Shown here: in pieces, positions 1-8,166 of the stretch
Numbering within the stretch: the stretch's first letter is position 1
How the letters are laid out: each line of letters begins with the position of its first letter
From: Mucilaginibacter phyllosphaerae
Lineage (GTDB): Bacteria; Bacteroidota; Bacteroidia; Sphingobacteriales; Sphingobacteriaceae
Length of the DNA stretch: 64,000 nt
Assembly (NCBI RefSeq): GCF_004378255.1
Contig: NZ_SNQG01000001.1
Location: 496,001-560,000 of the forward strand
Direction: 5' to 3'
Translations under genes and position numbers: made by a program
The notes under the pieces: generated by a model
The model's input: only the letters and a program-made list of their open reading frames with translations
Database searches by the model: none
What the model was told of the DNA's origin: nothing

Positions 1-1983
1 ATTGCTTGCAATACCCGGTGCATTGGCAAGCAAAAAAGCTGCATATATGCTATCTTTTGTGGTGATGAGTAACTCGGTAGCCAGTGCAACTTTTTGCATG
101 GGGTTTACGCCTGCGTTATTTTGCCATATCTGTTTGGCAATTTGCAGGCATTGTACCGAAAGGGTATCGTTATAACCTATCATCACCCGGCTGGCAGCTG
201 CCAATGCGGCTGCGGTTTGTAAGCTGCGCGATGGATTATCCTCGGTAAACACCCAGCGGTCATCTGCCGGGGCTGGCTGGTTTAATACCGGGGTGGTATT
301 AATGGCTCCGGTAATGTATGGTTTGTTATCGGTAATATTTGCGGCATCGCCCAACAGCACGTACTGCCTGATGGAAGGCTCGATAATACCGCGGTAAAAC
401 CTGCCCATGGCCTGGTAACCCCCGGTTATAGATAACAAGCCGTGCTCTATCTGCTGCAAGATATCAGGCTTTCCGTCCGGCTGCTGTATCTCTACTACAT
501 GATTATTCTGATCGATGGTGGTATTATCGTACCTGATGCCGAAAGCTTCATAAGCCAGCGTAAGGCCGTGCACCGTCTCTGCCTGCGATTCTACCCTCAG
601 ATCAAAATCACCGGCATCGTGCCAAGCCCCACGGTTAAGAAAAGGCACGTTATCGCCGGGTTTAAATTTGGTGAGGGTGCTATGGCCAGAGATATACCCG
701 TCGAAATGGTTAGAATCAACCGGCGCCATACGGGCATCATCCATGTGGCATAAGCCATGCCATACCCGGTATTTATCGTTAATGCGCATATGGCACATCT
801 GGGCAGGCATAAAATAAGCTAATGTTGGCTGCCAAACGTCGTTTTTAAAAACAGCCGTACTTATCTGGAACGGCGCTGTTTGGTATGCGCCGTATTTGAC
901 CACATACATTCCCGGGCTGGTAATGCGGCTAAAATCAAACTGCAGGTAGTGATACCTTAAAAAATCGCCCCATTCTGCAGGCGCCGCAGTTAATACCGCT
1001 TGCATCCCCCCGTTTTCGGCTACACGCATTAAAGATACCGCCGGCCGTTTTTTATCTTTACGGTCAAGTTCTATCACGGCTATTTTTTGCTGGGCCGGGT
1101 GGTACCCTACCTGTGATACCTGCACCACCGGGGCAGATTGCCAGCCATCTACAGCGTGCGGTGTTACCAGCCACTCTATGGCATTTTTTGCAGCCCCTTT
1201 CGCAATTAAAGAGCGTACCACAAACCAGCCGTTATTATGCTTTGCCCGCCCATCCAGCAGTTGCAGGTTACTGTCCTTTAAATTTTCGATGATCATCCGC
1301 TGGTCATCACTTTCCGGCGCAACGGTTAGCTTTTTGCCGGTGGCTAAAGGCATTACTTCGTTTTCGCCATAAGGGCTTTTGTACATCTGCCCGTTAGCCT
1401 GCGGCGTAAAAATACCAAACTGCTTATCCATGTAATAGGATCTGCCGTACAGGATACCCGGAAAAAGTTCTATATTAAAGCCTACCCTGCCTACCCACTC
1501 ATCAGGCAGGGGCTTATCCAGATCAATAATTATTTTAAAGGATTTACCTGCCGGCAACACCCGGATGTGGTATGCAAATTTAAGATCGGGATATATGATG
1601 GGGTTAAACCCCTTCCGGTCAATCTCGGGATTCGGATATTCCATCCGCACGCTTACTTCGCCCCTGGCCTTATCTATCACCCGCTTGCCTACCTTAGGGA
1701 TGGGCGACCACTGCCCCGGCGTCGGCTCCAGCCGCAGATCGCCGTTGGTGGCCACACGCTGCCCGTTCTGGATAATGCCTACCCCTCCCTGATGCCCCTC
1801 GGGGTAAAAATCATGCGCAAGCATAACGTTTACACCCTGGTACTCCAGGTATTCCAGCTTATTTAAAACCATTTGCCCGGCAGCCTTTTTACCCTGTGCC
1901 TTTACCTGTGTTATCTGCGCAGCCATTACCGCCAAAAAAATAAGGGCGTTGGCCAACAGCTTTTTATTATAAAAATTCATCAT
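1..1983 (-). CDS. Glycoside hydrolase family 9 (cellulase-like), 3' end cut by the window edge
   Basis: This open frame of 661 codons has no stop before base 1, so the C-terminal catalytic part is outside the window. It begins with a signal peptide (MMNFYNKKLLANALIFLA..., cleavage near QVKAQ). A beta-sandwich of the CelD N-terminal Ig-like type follows around residues 290-390 (motif VSQVGYHP). The start of a GH9 alpha/alpha barrel comes next, with the signature GAWHDAGDFD near residue 450; the two Asp there belong to the catalytic base region of the family. GH9 enzymes hydrolyse beta-1,4-glucans and related beta-glucosides, and this one is probably periplasmic or extracellular. The roughly 280 residues before the Ig-like domain are unassigned. 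The second in-frame ATG at 1980 is an alternative start. It lies 18 bp downstream of the AGE-family gene, so the two are probably cotranscribed. The general hydrolase class is fairly certain; the substrate is not. Confidence 0.8.
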   Translation of the reverse strand, partial: MMNFYNKKLLANALIFLAVMAAQITQVKAQGKKAAGQMVLNKLEYLEYQGVNVMLAHDFYPEGHQGGVGIIQNGQRVATNGDLRLEPTPGQWSPIPKVGKRVIDKARGEVSVRMEYPNPEIDRKGFNPIIYPDLKFAYHIRVLPAGKSFKIIIDLDKPLPDEWVGRVGFNIELFPGILYGRSYYMDKQFGIFTPQANGQMYKSPYGENEVMPLATGKKLTVAPESDDQRMIIENLKDSNLQLLDGRAKHNNGWFVVRSLIAKGAAKNAIEWLVTPHAVDGWQSAPVVQVSQVGYHPAQQKIAVIELDRKDKKRPAVSLMRVAENGGMQAVLTAAPAEWGDFLRYHYLQFDFSRITSPGMYVVKYGAYQTAPFQISTAVFKNDVWQPTLAYFMPAQMCHMRINDKYRVWHGLCHMDDARMAPVDSNHFDGYISGHSTLTKFKPGDNVPFLNRGAWHDAGDFDLRVESQAETVHGLTLAYEAFGIRYDNTTIDQNNHVVEIQQPDGKPDILQQIEHGLLSITGGYQAMGRFYRGIIEPSIRQYVLLGDAANITDNKPYITGAINTTPVLNQPAPADDRWVFTEDNPSRSLQTAAALAAASRVMIGYNDTLSVQCLQIAKQIWQNNAGVNPMQKVALATELLITTKDSIYAAFLLANAPGIASN

Positions 1984-2001
1984 AGTTTGTGTTTAAATTT
2001 A

Positions 2002-3663
2002 CTACCTGTTAAACCGTACCCTTGCCGACCGGTTACCCTGCAGATCTATGGCTTGCAAGTATAAACCGGCACCCGGTTTAAAGCCCCGGATAGTAATTGC
2101 AGTTTTGGTTAGCGGCGTAAAAGCGACCCGTTTATTACCGCTGTAAATATCATAGCCCATCAACGCATTATCATCGGCTGCTTTGTTCCAGCTCAATACA
2201 GCCACGCCATTTTTGATGCTTTTTTTAAGCCTTGACGGAGCAGCAGGCGGGGTGCTATCCGGATGAAGCCGGGCCACGCAATTTATTAATGCACGCAGGT
2301 TATGATAGGTCCCTTTCCATATCTGCCCTTTTAATGCTGTTTTATACTGCGGCTGTTTATCAATCCCGCCCTGGTACCAGTCGCCATGCTCCTGGTCTAT
2401 CAGGTAAGTTTTAACATAGGCCCACAATTGTAAAAACTTGCTGTAATACTGATGCCCGTCCTTAGGGTAATAATGGCTCATGATCAGTAGTGTGTTTAAA
2501 CCCTCTGCCTGCGCCCACCAGTTTTTGGTATCGGCCAAAATGCTGATACCCGGTTTATCCTTAAAGTAAAAGCCCTCGTCATAAAAACCGCCAACCTGGT
2601 TATCCCATCCGTTATCCAAAGCATGGTCTACCATTCTTTTACCCAGCTGTAAAATAGCCGCGTTGTTTTTTATCCCCAATACATGCGATGCCTCCAGCAT
2701 CAGGTAGGCGGTCTCTACATCATGCCCGAAAGAAACATGATCGATACTTTTGTACCTGGCAATGGCCGTTGCTGAAGAATCTTTTAATGATACGGGCGTC
2801 CAATTCGGCTGAAAAAAAAGTTGCAGATAGCCTTTGGGGTTAATAATAGTTTGCGTTAGCAGGGTTAGCATCTCCTGCAATCGCGCCCGCAATAATTCAT
2901 CCGGCCAAACCTGGTACAGCTCGGTAAATGCTTCTAACAAATGGATGGATGTATTTTGGTCTTTATATCCCAGTTCTGCATTGGGGCTGATACCTGCCGG
3001 CCTGTTTACAGGCGTACCATCGCGCTCCATATGTTGAAAGTAGCCCTTATGGATAGGGTCGTGACTATGCTGTTCTAACCAGATAAACTCCCGTTTAGCC
3101 AGGTTTAAAGCGCTTGTATCGCCAGATTGCTGGTAGTAAGCGGCCAGGGCATACAAGGCAAATGCATTACCATAAGCCTCTTTTTGGGCAAAGTTACTTT
3201 GCTTTACCTTACCCTGCCTGTCGGTATAGGTATAAAAACCGCCGTATTGCTTATCCCACAAAACATCGCGCAGAAAAAAATAGCCGTGTTTTGCCCCATA
3301 AGCATAATATTTTACATCCGGAAAAAGCTGCGCCGCCTTGGCGTTGCTCCAGATATGCCGGGCCTGGGTAACAATCATTTTGTCCTGATTGCCTACCGGT
3401 TTAAAATTATAACTGAACGTGCTTAAAAATCCACCATCCATTGTATCAATAGCGCGAGGGTACCATTGCTTTAAAAGCTTATTCACCATAGAGGCGCGCA
3501 TTTCTGCAGCAAGTGCATTACGCCCCTGCCCGTAAGCCGTATTAAGGCCGCATAACATTACACTAAAAAGGCTGAAGATGCTTAACCGGCGGCACAACCC
3601 AGCGGCACAAAAATAATAACGCCATTTTAGCCGGCCTGTAAAAAAAATATAAGAGTTCGTCAT
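2002..3663 (-). CDS. AGE-family epimerase (cellobiose 2-epimerase-like) with C-terminal Fn3-like domain
   Basis: The 553-residue protein carries an (alpha/alpha)6 barrel of the N-acylglucosamine 2-epimerase family at about residues 50-465. Diagnostic segments are the N-terminal WYPRAIDTMDGGF, GHDVETAYLMLEA near residue 311 (a His motif used by cellobiose and mannose 2-epimerases) and WWAQAE near 381. Residues about 470-553 look like a fibronectin type III module (SWNKAADDNALMGYDIY...), which is unusual for this normally cytosolic 400-residue family. A hydrophobic stretch at about 27-45 ending TAYGQ looks like a signal peptide preceded by an odd basic N-terminus, so the enzyme is probably exported. 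The family epimerises the reducing-end sugar of beta-linked disaccharides at C2. Pairing with a GH9 enzyme 18 bp downstream fits beta-glucan or mannan processing. The true substrate is inference. Confidence 0.75.
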   Translation of the reverse strand: MTNSYIFFTGRLKWRYYFCAAGLCRRLSIFSLFSVMLCGLNTAYGQGRNALAAEMRASMVNKLLKQWYPRAIDTMDGGFLSTFSYNFKPVGNQDKMIVTQARHIWSNAKAAQLFPDVKYYAYGAKHGYFFLRDVLWDKQYGGFYTYTDRQGKVKQSNFAQKEAYGNAFALYALAAYYQQSGDTSALNLAKREFIWLEQHSHDPIHKGYFQHMERDGTPVNRPAGISPNAELGYKDQNTSIHLLEAFTELYQVWPDELLRARLQEMLTLLTQTIINPKGYLQLFFQPNWTPVSLKDSSATAIARYKSIDHVSFGHDVETAYLMLEASHVLGIKNNAAILQLGKRMVDHALDNGWDNQVGGFYDEGFYFKDKPGISILADTKNWWAQAEGLNTLLIMSHYYPKDGHQYYSKFLQLWAYVKTYLIDQEHGDWYQGGIDKQPQYKTALKGQIWKGTYHNLRALINCVARLHPDSTPPAAPSRLKKSIKNGVAVLSWNKAADDNALMGYDIYSGNKRVAFTPLTKTAITIRGFKPGAGLYLQAIDLQGNRSARVRFNR

Positions 3664-3866
3664 AGGTTAATACCGGCACATTTAAAAATGGGCCTGAAAT
3701 TTAAAATCAAAAAAGAAATGATCCGGGATCTGTTGGTTTAATAACTTTTGTAAAGCTATTAACCGCCTTGCCAGCCCTATAACACAGATGTTAAAATTTA
3801 TAGAACAAATGTTAACAAAGCGTATTTGAAGGTTTATCCAACAAAACGCCACCCGCATAATCTTAC

Positions 3867-3900
3867 AAAAAACCCGGAATGCATATGATGCATCCGGGTT
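3867..3900 (-). terminator. Rho-independent terminator of the TonB receptor gene
   Basis: A strong hairpin pairs AACCCGG at 3871-3877 and ATGCAT with their complements at 3888-3900, with one bulged A. On the minus strand it is followed by a run of six T (3867-3872 on plus). It lies 36 bp after the stop of the receptor gene, so the AGE/GH9 pair further on must have its own promoter in 3664-3866. I found no clean TAnnTTTG element there. Confidence 0.85.
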
Positions 3901-3935
3901 AAATAATTGTTAAAAACCTGGAGGAATATAAATTA

Positions 3936-6317
3936 TTACAGAATGTTTGCCCTTACAGTTATACCATACATGCGGGGGTTACCCAGGTGCGATGCGCCAA
4001 AATCATAGGCATAATCTATATAACGCTTATCTGCCAGGTTGCTGCCCCATACAAATGCATCAAAACGGGTAGTGCTTAAACCCAACCGCGCATTAAAGGT
4101 ACTGTAAGCGCCCTGCCCAATGTTATTTGCCAGATCATAGTATTGTTTACCCAGGTAACGCCATTCGCCGCGGGCTATGAGTTTGGTATGTGTGTTATTA
4201 CCCAACAAATACCCGTACTGTGCAGCCAGCATGGATGTAACATCCGGCGTGTAAACCTGCCGGTTACCGTTAAGATTAAGTATTGACCCCTGGTTGGGTA
4301 CTTGTAAATTACCATAGCGGGCATGGGTATAACCAAAATTATAAAATAAATTAAGCCCTTTAAACAGGCTGGCGGCCAGCTCTGCCTCGGCGCCGTAACT
4401 GTTTAACCTGCCTGCATTTTTGGTAACTACAATGGCAGCCGGCAATATTAAGGTTGGCACCTGCGCATTATTAACCCTAACGTAAAATAAGGATAGGTTA
4501 AGCGTTAAACGGTTATTAAATAAGGTATTTTTAGAACCGGCTTCGTAGCTGTTGCTGTATTCGGGCTTGTAGGAAAAGAGAGGTGGCTGCGATGGATCTG
4601 AACCCAACTGACTGATGCCCCCCGCCCGGAAACCACGGCTGTAAGTAACATACAAATTATTATTGGGGCTGATATGATAAGCCAAGCTTAGTTTTGGCGT
4701 TATAGCCTTAAAATTGGCAGTTGATGAGGTATCTGCCTGCGTAGTTATCGCGTCGGCGCCATCTGGCTGAAATTCGCCTTTTACGGTTGCCTTTTTGTGC
4801 TCGTAATCATAACGTAAGCCTGCTGTTATATCCCATTGAGGGGTTATCACATACACTATCTGCCCAAAAACCGCGGCGCCGTAGTTTCGTTCGGTATTGG
4901 TGTTGATGCTGGTAAAATCTGTTATCGGCGAGCCAACAGCCGCTGCATCGGCCCCAAAATGAGTACCCACTTTGCTTGGGCTGTATCTGTAAAACCCGTA
5001 AACGCCGGCCGTCCATTTCCAGTTAGCCGCAGATGCCGGGGCCGCAAACCTGAATTCCTGCGTGCCTACTTTTACCTGGTTAAACTTGGGGCCATAATTA
5101 TTGATCACCGATACGGCATCCAGCGGAGAAAAATCGCCGTCGATAGGCGTTGTGTAGTAACGGTAATTTTGCTGATAAGTGCTGCTGGATATAAAGTTAA
5201 AATTACGCCCTGTATAGTTTGCAGATAACGAAGCATTAAAAATATTATCTACCATTTTAGTGGTAGCATTCTGGTTTACCTTAAACGGTATGGAAAGCGC
5301 ATCTGCAGGCGAACCGCTTAATGCAAACGGGCCATAATTACGGTTGGCATAATTTTTTATATTTAAAGTAAGCGCGAATGACTGCGATGCCAGGTACTTT
5401 AAATAATAATTACCGGTAAAAGAATGCTGCTTATCCAGCTTACTGTTATTAAATAAGTTGGTGTAAAACCCGTTAAAGCCATCATACAAACCTGCAGCAC
5501 CTAAAAACAATTTATTTTTTACCAAAGGCACACGAATACCCAGGCTGTACCGCTGCTGGCCATAGCTGCCATAGCTTGCTTCTGCAAAACCGGTAAGGGT
5601 GTTTGCAGGTTGTTTGGTTAATACATTGATTACCCCGCCCATAGCATTACGGCCGTAAAGCGTACCTTGCGGCCCACGTAAAACCTCTATACGGTCTACA
5701 TCAAACAACTGTGGGATATAGGTATCCAGGCCGAACTGGTTCACCCCGTCAATATAGGTGGCAACGGCAGGATCATAAGAAGTGGTTGCTATGCCCCTAA
5801 TGCCTGTAACATTACGATTATCGCCAGGGTTGGCCGAATAAAGGTTAGGCACAATTGCAGTAATATCTTTAAGGTTACGGATATTATAATCCTGCACCTG
5901 TTTAGCTGACAGTACCGTGATGCTAAACGGAACCTGCGCGGCATCTTCCTCGCGTTTTTGCGCGGTAACCACTACTTCGTCCAGCCGTTTATTTGTTTCG
6001 GTAAGATAAATGCTAACCGAACCGTTACCCTTAACCGTTATATTTTGATTGACAGCTGCATAACCAAGGCCTGTTACATGCAATACGTAAGTGCCGGCAG
6101 GCACATTATAAAAAACAAAATCACCCTGTAAATTGGCAGATGTGGCATAACCGGTATTAAGCAGGCTTGCATTAGCACCCGGCACAGGCTGTTGAGCGGC
6201 ATTTTTAACCGTACCCGATAACCTGGAGCGCGACTGCGCAAAAACAGATGCAGAGATACACAGCATCAATACCAAACCTAACAGTTTCTTAAACCTTATA
6301 CGGCTGCACAATATCAT
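3936..6317 (-). CDS. TonB-dependent outer-membrane receptor with carboxypeptidase-like N-terminal domain
   Basis: The 793-residue protein has a signal peptide (cleavage after ASVFAQ, about residue 28), then a CarboxypepD_reg-like beta-sandwich (about 30-110). A plug domain follows (about 115-230: VVVTAQKREEDAAQVPFSITVLSA, IRGIATTSYDPAVATYIDGV, GPQGTLYGRNAMGGVINV). A 22-strand barrel completes it to the C-terminus. It imports substrates across the outer membrane using TonB energy. The plug resembles FecA/FyuA-type receptors rather than long SusC proteins, and there is no SusD partner in the window, so the ligand may be an iron chelate, vitamin or small glycan. It ends at its own terminator and lies 131 bp from the GH30 gene, so functional linkage to the glycosidases is only positional. 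Confidence 0.9.
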   Translation of the reverse strand: MILCSRIRFKKLLGLVLMLCISASVFAQSRSRLSGTVKNAAQQPVPGANASLLNTGYATSANLQGDFVFYNVPAGTYVLHVTGLGYAAVNQNITVKGNGSVSIYLTETNKRLDEVVVTAQKREEDAAQVPFSITVLSAKQVQDYNIRNLKDITAIVPNLYSANPGDNRNVTGIRGIATTSYDPAVATYIDGVNQFGLDTYIPQLFDVDRIEVLRGPQGTLYGRNAMGGVINVLTKQPANTLTGFAEASYGSYGQQRYSLGIRVPLVKNKLFLGAAGLYDGFNGFYTNLFNNSKLDKQHSFTGNYYLKYLASQSFALTLNIKNYANRNYGPFALSGSPADALSIPFKVNQNATTKMVDNIFNASLSANYTGRNFNFISSSTYQQNYRYYTTPIDGDFSPLDAVSVINNYGPKFNQVKVGTQEFRFAAPASAANWKWTAGVYGFYRYSPSKVGTHFGADAAAVGSPITDFTSINTNTERNYGAAVFGQIVYVITPQWDITAGLRYDYEHKKATVKGEFQPDGADAITTQADTSSTANFKAITPKLSLAYHISPNNNLYVTYSRGFRAGGISQLGSDPSQPPLFSYKPEYSNSYEAGSKNTLFNNRLTLNLSLFYVRVNNAQVPTLILPAAIVVTKNAGRLNSYGAEAELAASLFKGLNLFYNFGYTHARYGNLQVPNQGSILNLNGNRQVYTPDVTSMLAAQYGYLLGNNTHTKLIARGEWRYLGKQYYDLANNIGQGAYSTFNARLGLSTTRFDAFVWGSNLADKRYIDYAYDFGASHLGNPRMYGITVRANIL

Positions 6318-6349
6318 AGAAAGTAATTTTTGGGGGATAATTAAATTTG

Positions 6350-6357
6350 CAAAAATA
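6350..6357 (-). promoter_or_regulatory. Candidate -7 element (TATTTTTG) for the TonB receptor
   Basis: On the minus strand this matches the Bacteroidota -7 consensus TAnnTTTG and sits 33 nt upstream of the receptor start codon. A TTG lies at 6374-6376, but the 16-nt spacing is shorter than the usual 19-21 nt to the -33 box, so this is a weak call. Confidence 0.35.
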
Positions 6358-6448
6358 AGCTATTAACATAAAAACAACCTATACTTTTCGGGCTTATTGT
6401 TTGCTGATTATATCATTTGCCTGGGATATGACCATAATATTTTTCACA

Positions 6449-8044
6449 TCAGTTAAACACAACAGTAGTTACCGACCGGGGCTTTAGCACCACGGGCCTG
6501 CTTAGTTTAGTTACCGCAGACGGTCTCAGATCCTCGCCCGTCGCAGCTGTGGTGGTGTATGTACGATAGTTTTTAACCGGTTTAAAGTTTTTTAGCTGCG
6601 GCACAAAAGCGCGGCTGCTGTTGGTATAATTTATAAGCACCATTACCAGCTTATCTTTACCGCCGGTAAAGGCAGCTATCATCACGTCCTGCAGGGCCTT
6701 TAGTTCGTTTATCCCGTCGTTACGGCCGGTAAGCAGTCTTTTCATGCCGGGGCGCACAAACAAACTGTAATTACCCATGGCCCAAAGGTTTTTGGTGATG
6801 GTAAACTCGCCATCGGTATGTTTATCATTTGGTTTTAAGGCGATAAGGTAATAACGCGTATCCCATTCGGCATCACCGGGCTCGTAGCTGTTCCATAACT
6901 GCCAGGCAGCAGCATTGCCAACGGTAAGGTCCTGGTTTATTATTTTTGCCAAAAACAGGGCGCAGTCCATCCCGCTGCGCTTTTCTTTACTGCCTTCCCT
7001 AAAACCATCGCCCAGCATAGAATATTCCGACTGCCAGTACTCAACCCCGTACTTACGCGCGGTATCTGCCAGGTGGCGCCTTACCGCTACCATGCTGCTA
7101 TCGCCATAATCGGTAAAATAGCTATGGCCTGCAATAACTTTTGGCACTTGTTTAAGTTTATTTAAACTGTATTTGCTGCTATCGGTAAAAAACTGCTGTA
7201 TTTGTTTAGATGCTACGGATTTACCACCATACAAATAAGTAAGCATCCCGGCTTCGGTTGTCAGTATCCTGGTGGTCAGTTTTTTGTTTTGCAGGGATGC
7301 ATCAACCGCAGTAACAACCCGGTTGATCTCGGCATTCGTCCACGGGCTGCCCTCCTGGCTGGCCTGGCCCGGTTTGTTATACCAATCCCACTGCGGTTCG
7401 TTCACGGGGCTTATATAATCAAAGTGCAGGCCTTGTTTATCAAAGTACGCTACCACATCTGCCAGGAAGCTGGCATAAGCGTTATAAGCATCGGGCTTTA
7501 AATTAGCCTTGTAATCTTTAACGGTTTTAAAACCCAGGCCGTTTTGCGTAAACTGCACCGGCGGCGTGTTTGCAAAAGCAATAAGGTTTTCTACACCATA
7601 GGCTTTGGCTTTGCGCAAAAACCATTGGTAACCAGCCTGCCTGGCCCAATCGTAAGTACCATCGGGTTTTAAAAAGCATTCCACCCGTTTTCTAAAATCC
7701 TTTATCCCGCTGCTGTCGCCCTGCTCGGCTGTGCCGCCGCCAATATTAAACCGCCAGGCCGAAAGGCCTATACCTTTAGGGCTGCCATCGGTATTTCTTT
7801 GTTTGCTGAATAACAATTCTGCAATTTTTTCGCGTTTGGCATCCGGCCAGTTCTTGCCGATACCTTCAGAGAACCAGCAGCCGGATGCGCCAATATTATG
7901 AATGGTTTGCGCCATACTATGTGCATCAACAGTAATTATAAGCGGTTTTACACGGTTTTGGCTGTATGCTGATAGACTGAGTATCAGTAGTGCTGTAAAA
8001 AAAAATGCCGGCCTTGTGCTTATAAAGCATCTGTAATATTGCAT
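6449..8044 (-). CDS. Glycoside hydrolase family 30 (endo-beta-1,6-galactanase-like)
   Basis: The 531-residue secreted enzyme has a signal peptide ending about LSAYSQ (residue 29). A (beta/alpha)8 barrel of clan GH-A follows, with the acid/base Glu in YISPVNEPQWDW near residue 215 and the probable nucleophile Glu in EYWQSEYSM near 338. A C-terminal GH30 beta-sandwich spans about 425-531. The N-terminal segment IGASGCWFSEGIGKNWPDAKR and the NEPQWDW sequence resemble the GH30 branch that includes endo-beta-1,6-galactanases, but the exact subfamily cannot be settled by eye. It would act on plant or fungal glycans outside the inner membrane. A terminator separates it from the upstream GH95 operon, so it must use its own promoter in the 122-bp gap; I could not identify one. 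Confidence 0.85.
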   Translation of the reverse strand: MQYYRCFISTRPAFFFTALLILSLSAYSQNRVKPLIITVDAHSMAQTIHNIGASGCWFSEGIGKNWPDAKREKIAELLFSKQRNTDGSPKGIGLSAWRFNIGGGTAEQGDSSGIKDFRKRVECFLKPDGTYDWARQAGYQWFLRKAKAYGVENLIAFANTPPVQFTQNGLGFKTVKDYKANLKPDAYNAYASFLADVVAYFDKQGLHFDYISPVNEPQWDWYNKPGQASQEGSPWTNAEINRVVTAVDASLQNKKLTTRILTTEAGMLTYLYGGKSVASKQIQQFFTDSSKYSLNKLKQVPKVIAGHSYFTDYGDSSMVAVRRHLADTARKYGVEYWQSEYSMLGDGFREGSKEKRSGMDCALFLAKIINQDLTVGNAAAWQLWNSYEPGDAEWDTRYYLIALKPNDKHTDGEFTITKNLWAMGNYSLFVRPGMKRLLTGRNDGINELKALQDVMIAAFTGGKDKLVMVLINYTNSSRAFVPQLKNFKPVKNYRTYTTTAATGEDLRPSAVTKLSRPVVLKPRSVTTVVFN

Positions 8045-8061
8045 AACGCTAAAACTAAAAC

Positions 8062-8090
8062 AAAAAAAGCGGACTGCAAAAGCAGCCCGC
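8062..8090 (-). terminator. Rho-independent terminator of the fucosidase operon
   Basis: The stem GCGGxCTGC / GCAGxCCGC (8069-8077 with 8082-8090, one A-C mismatch, AAAA loop) is followed on the minus strand by seven T. It lies 76 bp after the GH95 stop, marking the end of the L-fucose dehydrogenase-GH95 transcript. Confidence 0.8.
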
Positions 8091-8166
8091 CCAAACTTGA
8101 ATCTATCACATCTTTATTACACATATCGCCTTCACAGTTAACCACGCTGTAAAAACAATTCCTTAT

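Noticed and set aside
442-2064. Plus-strand frames within the first 2 kb
   Set aside because: They are antisense to a continuous 661-codon GH9 frame with a signal peptide and catalytic motifs on the minus strand.
3936-6317. SusC of a polysaccharide utilisation locus
   Set aside because: There is no SusD gene in the window and the protein is shorter than SusC with a FecA/FyuA-like plug.
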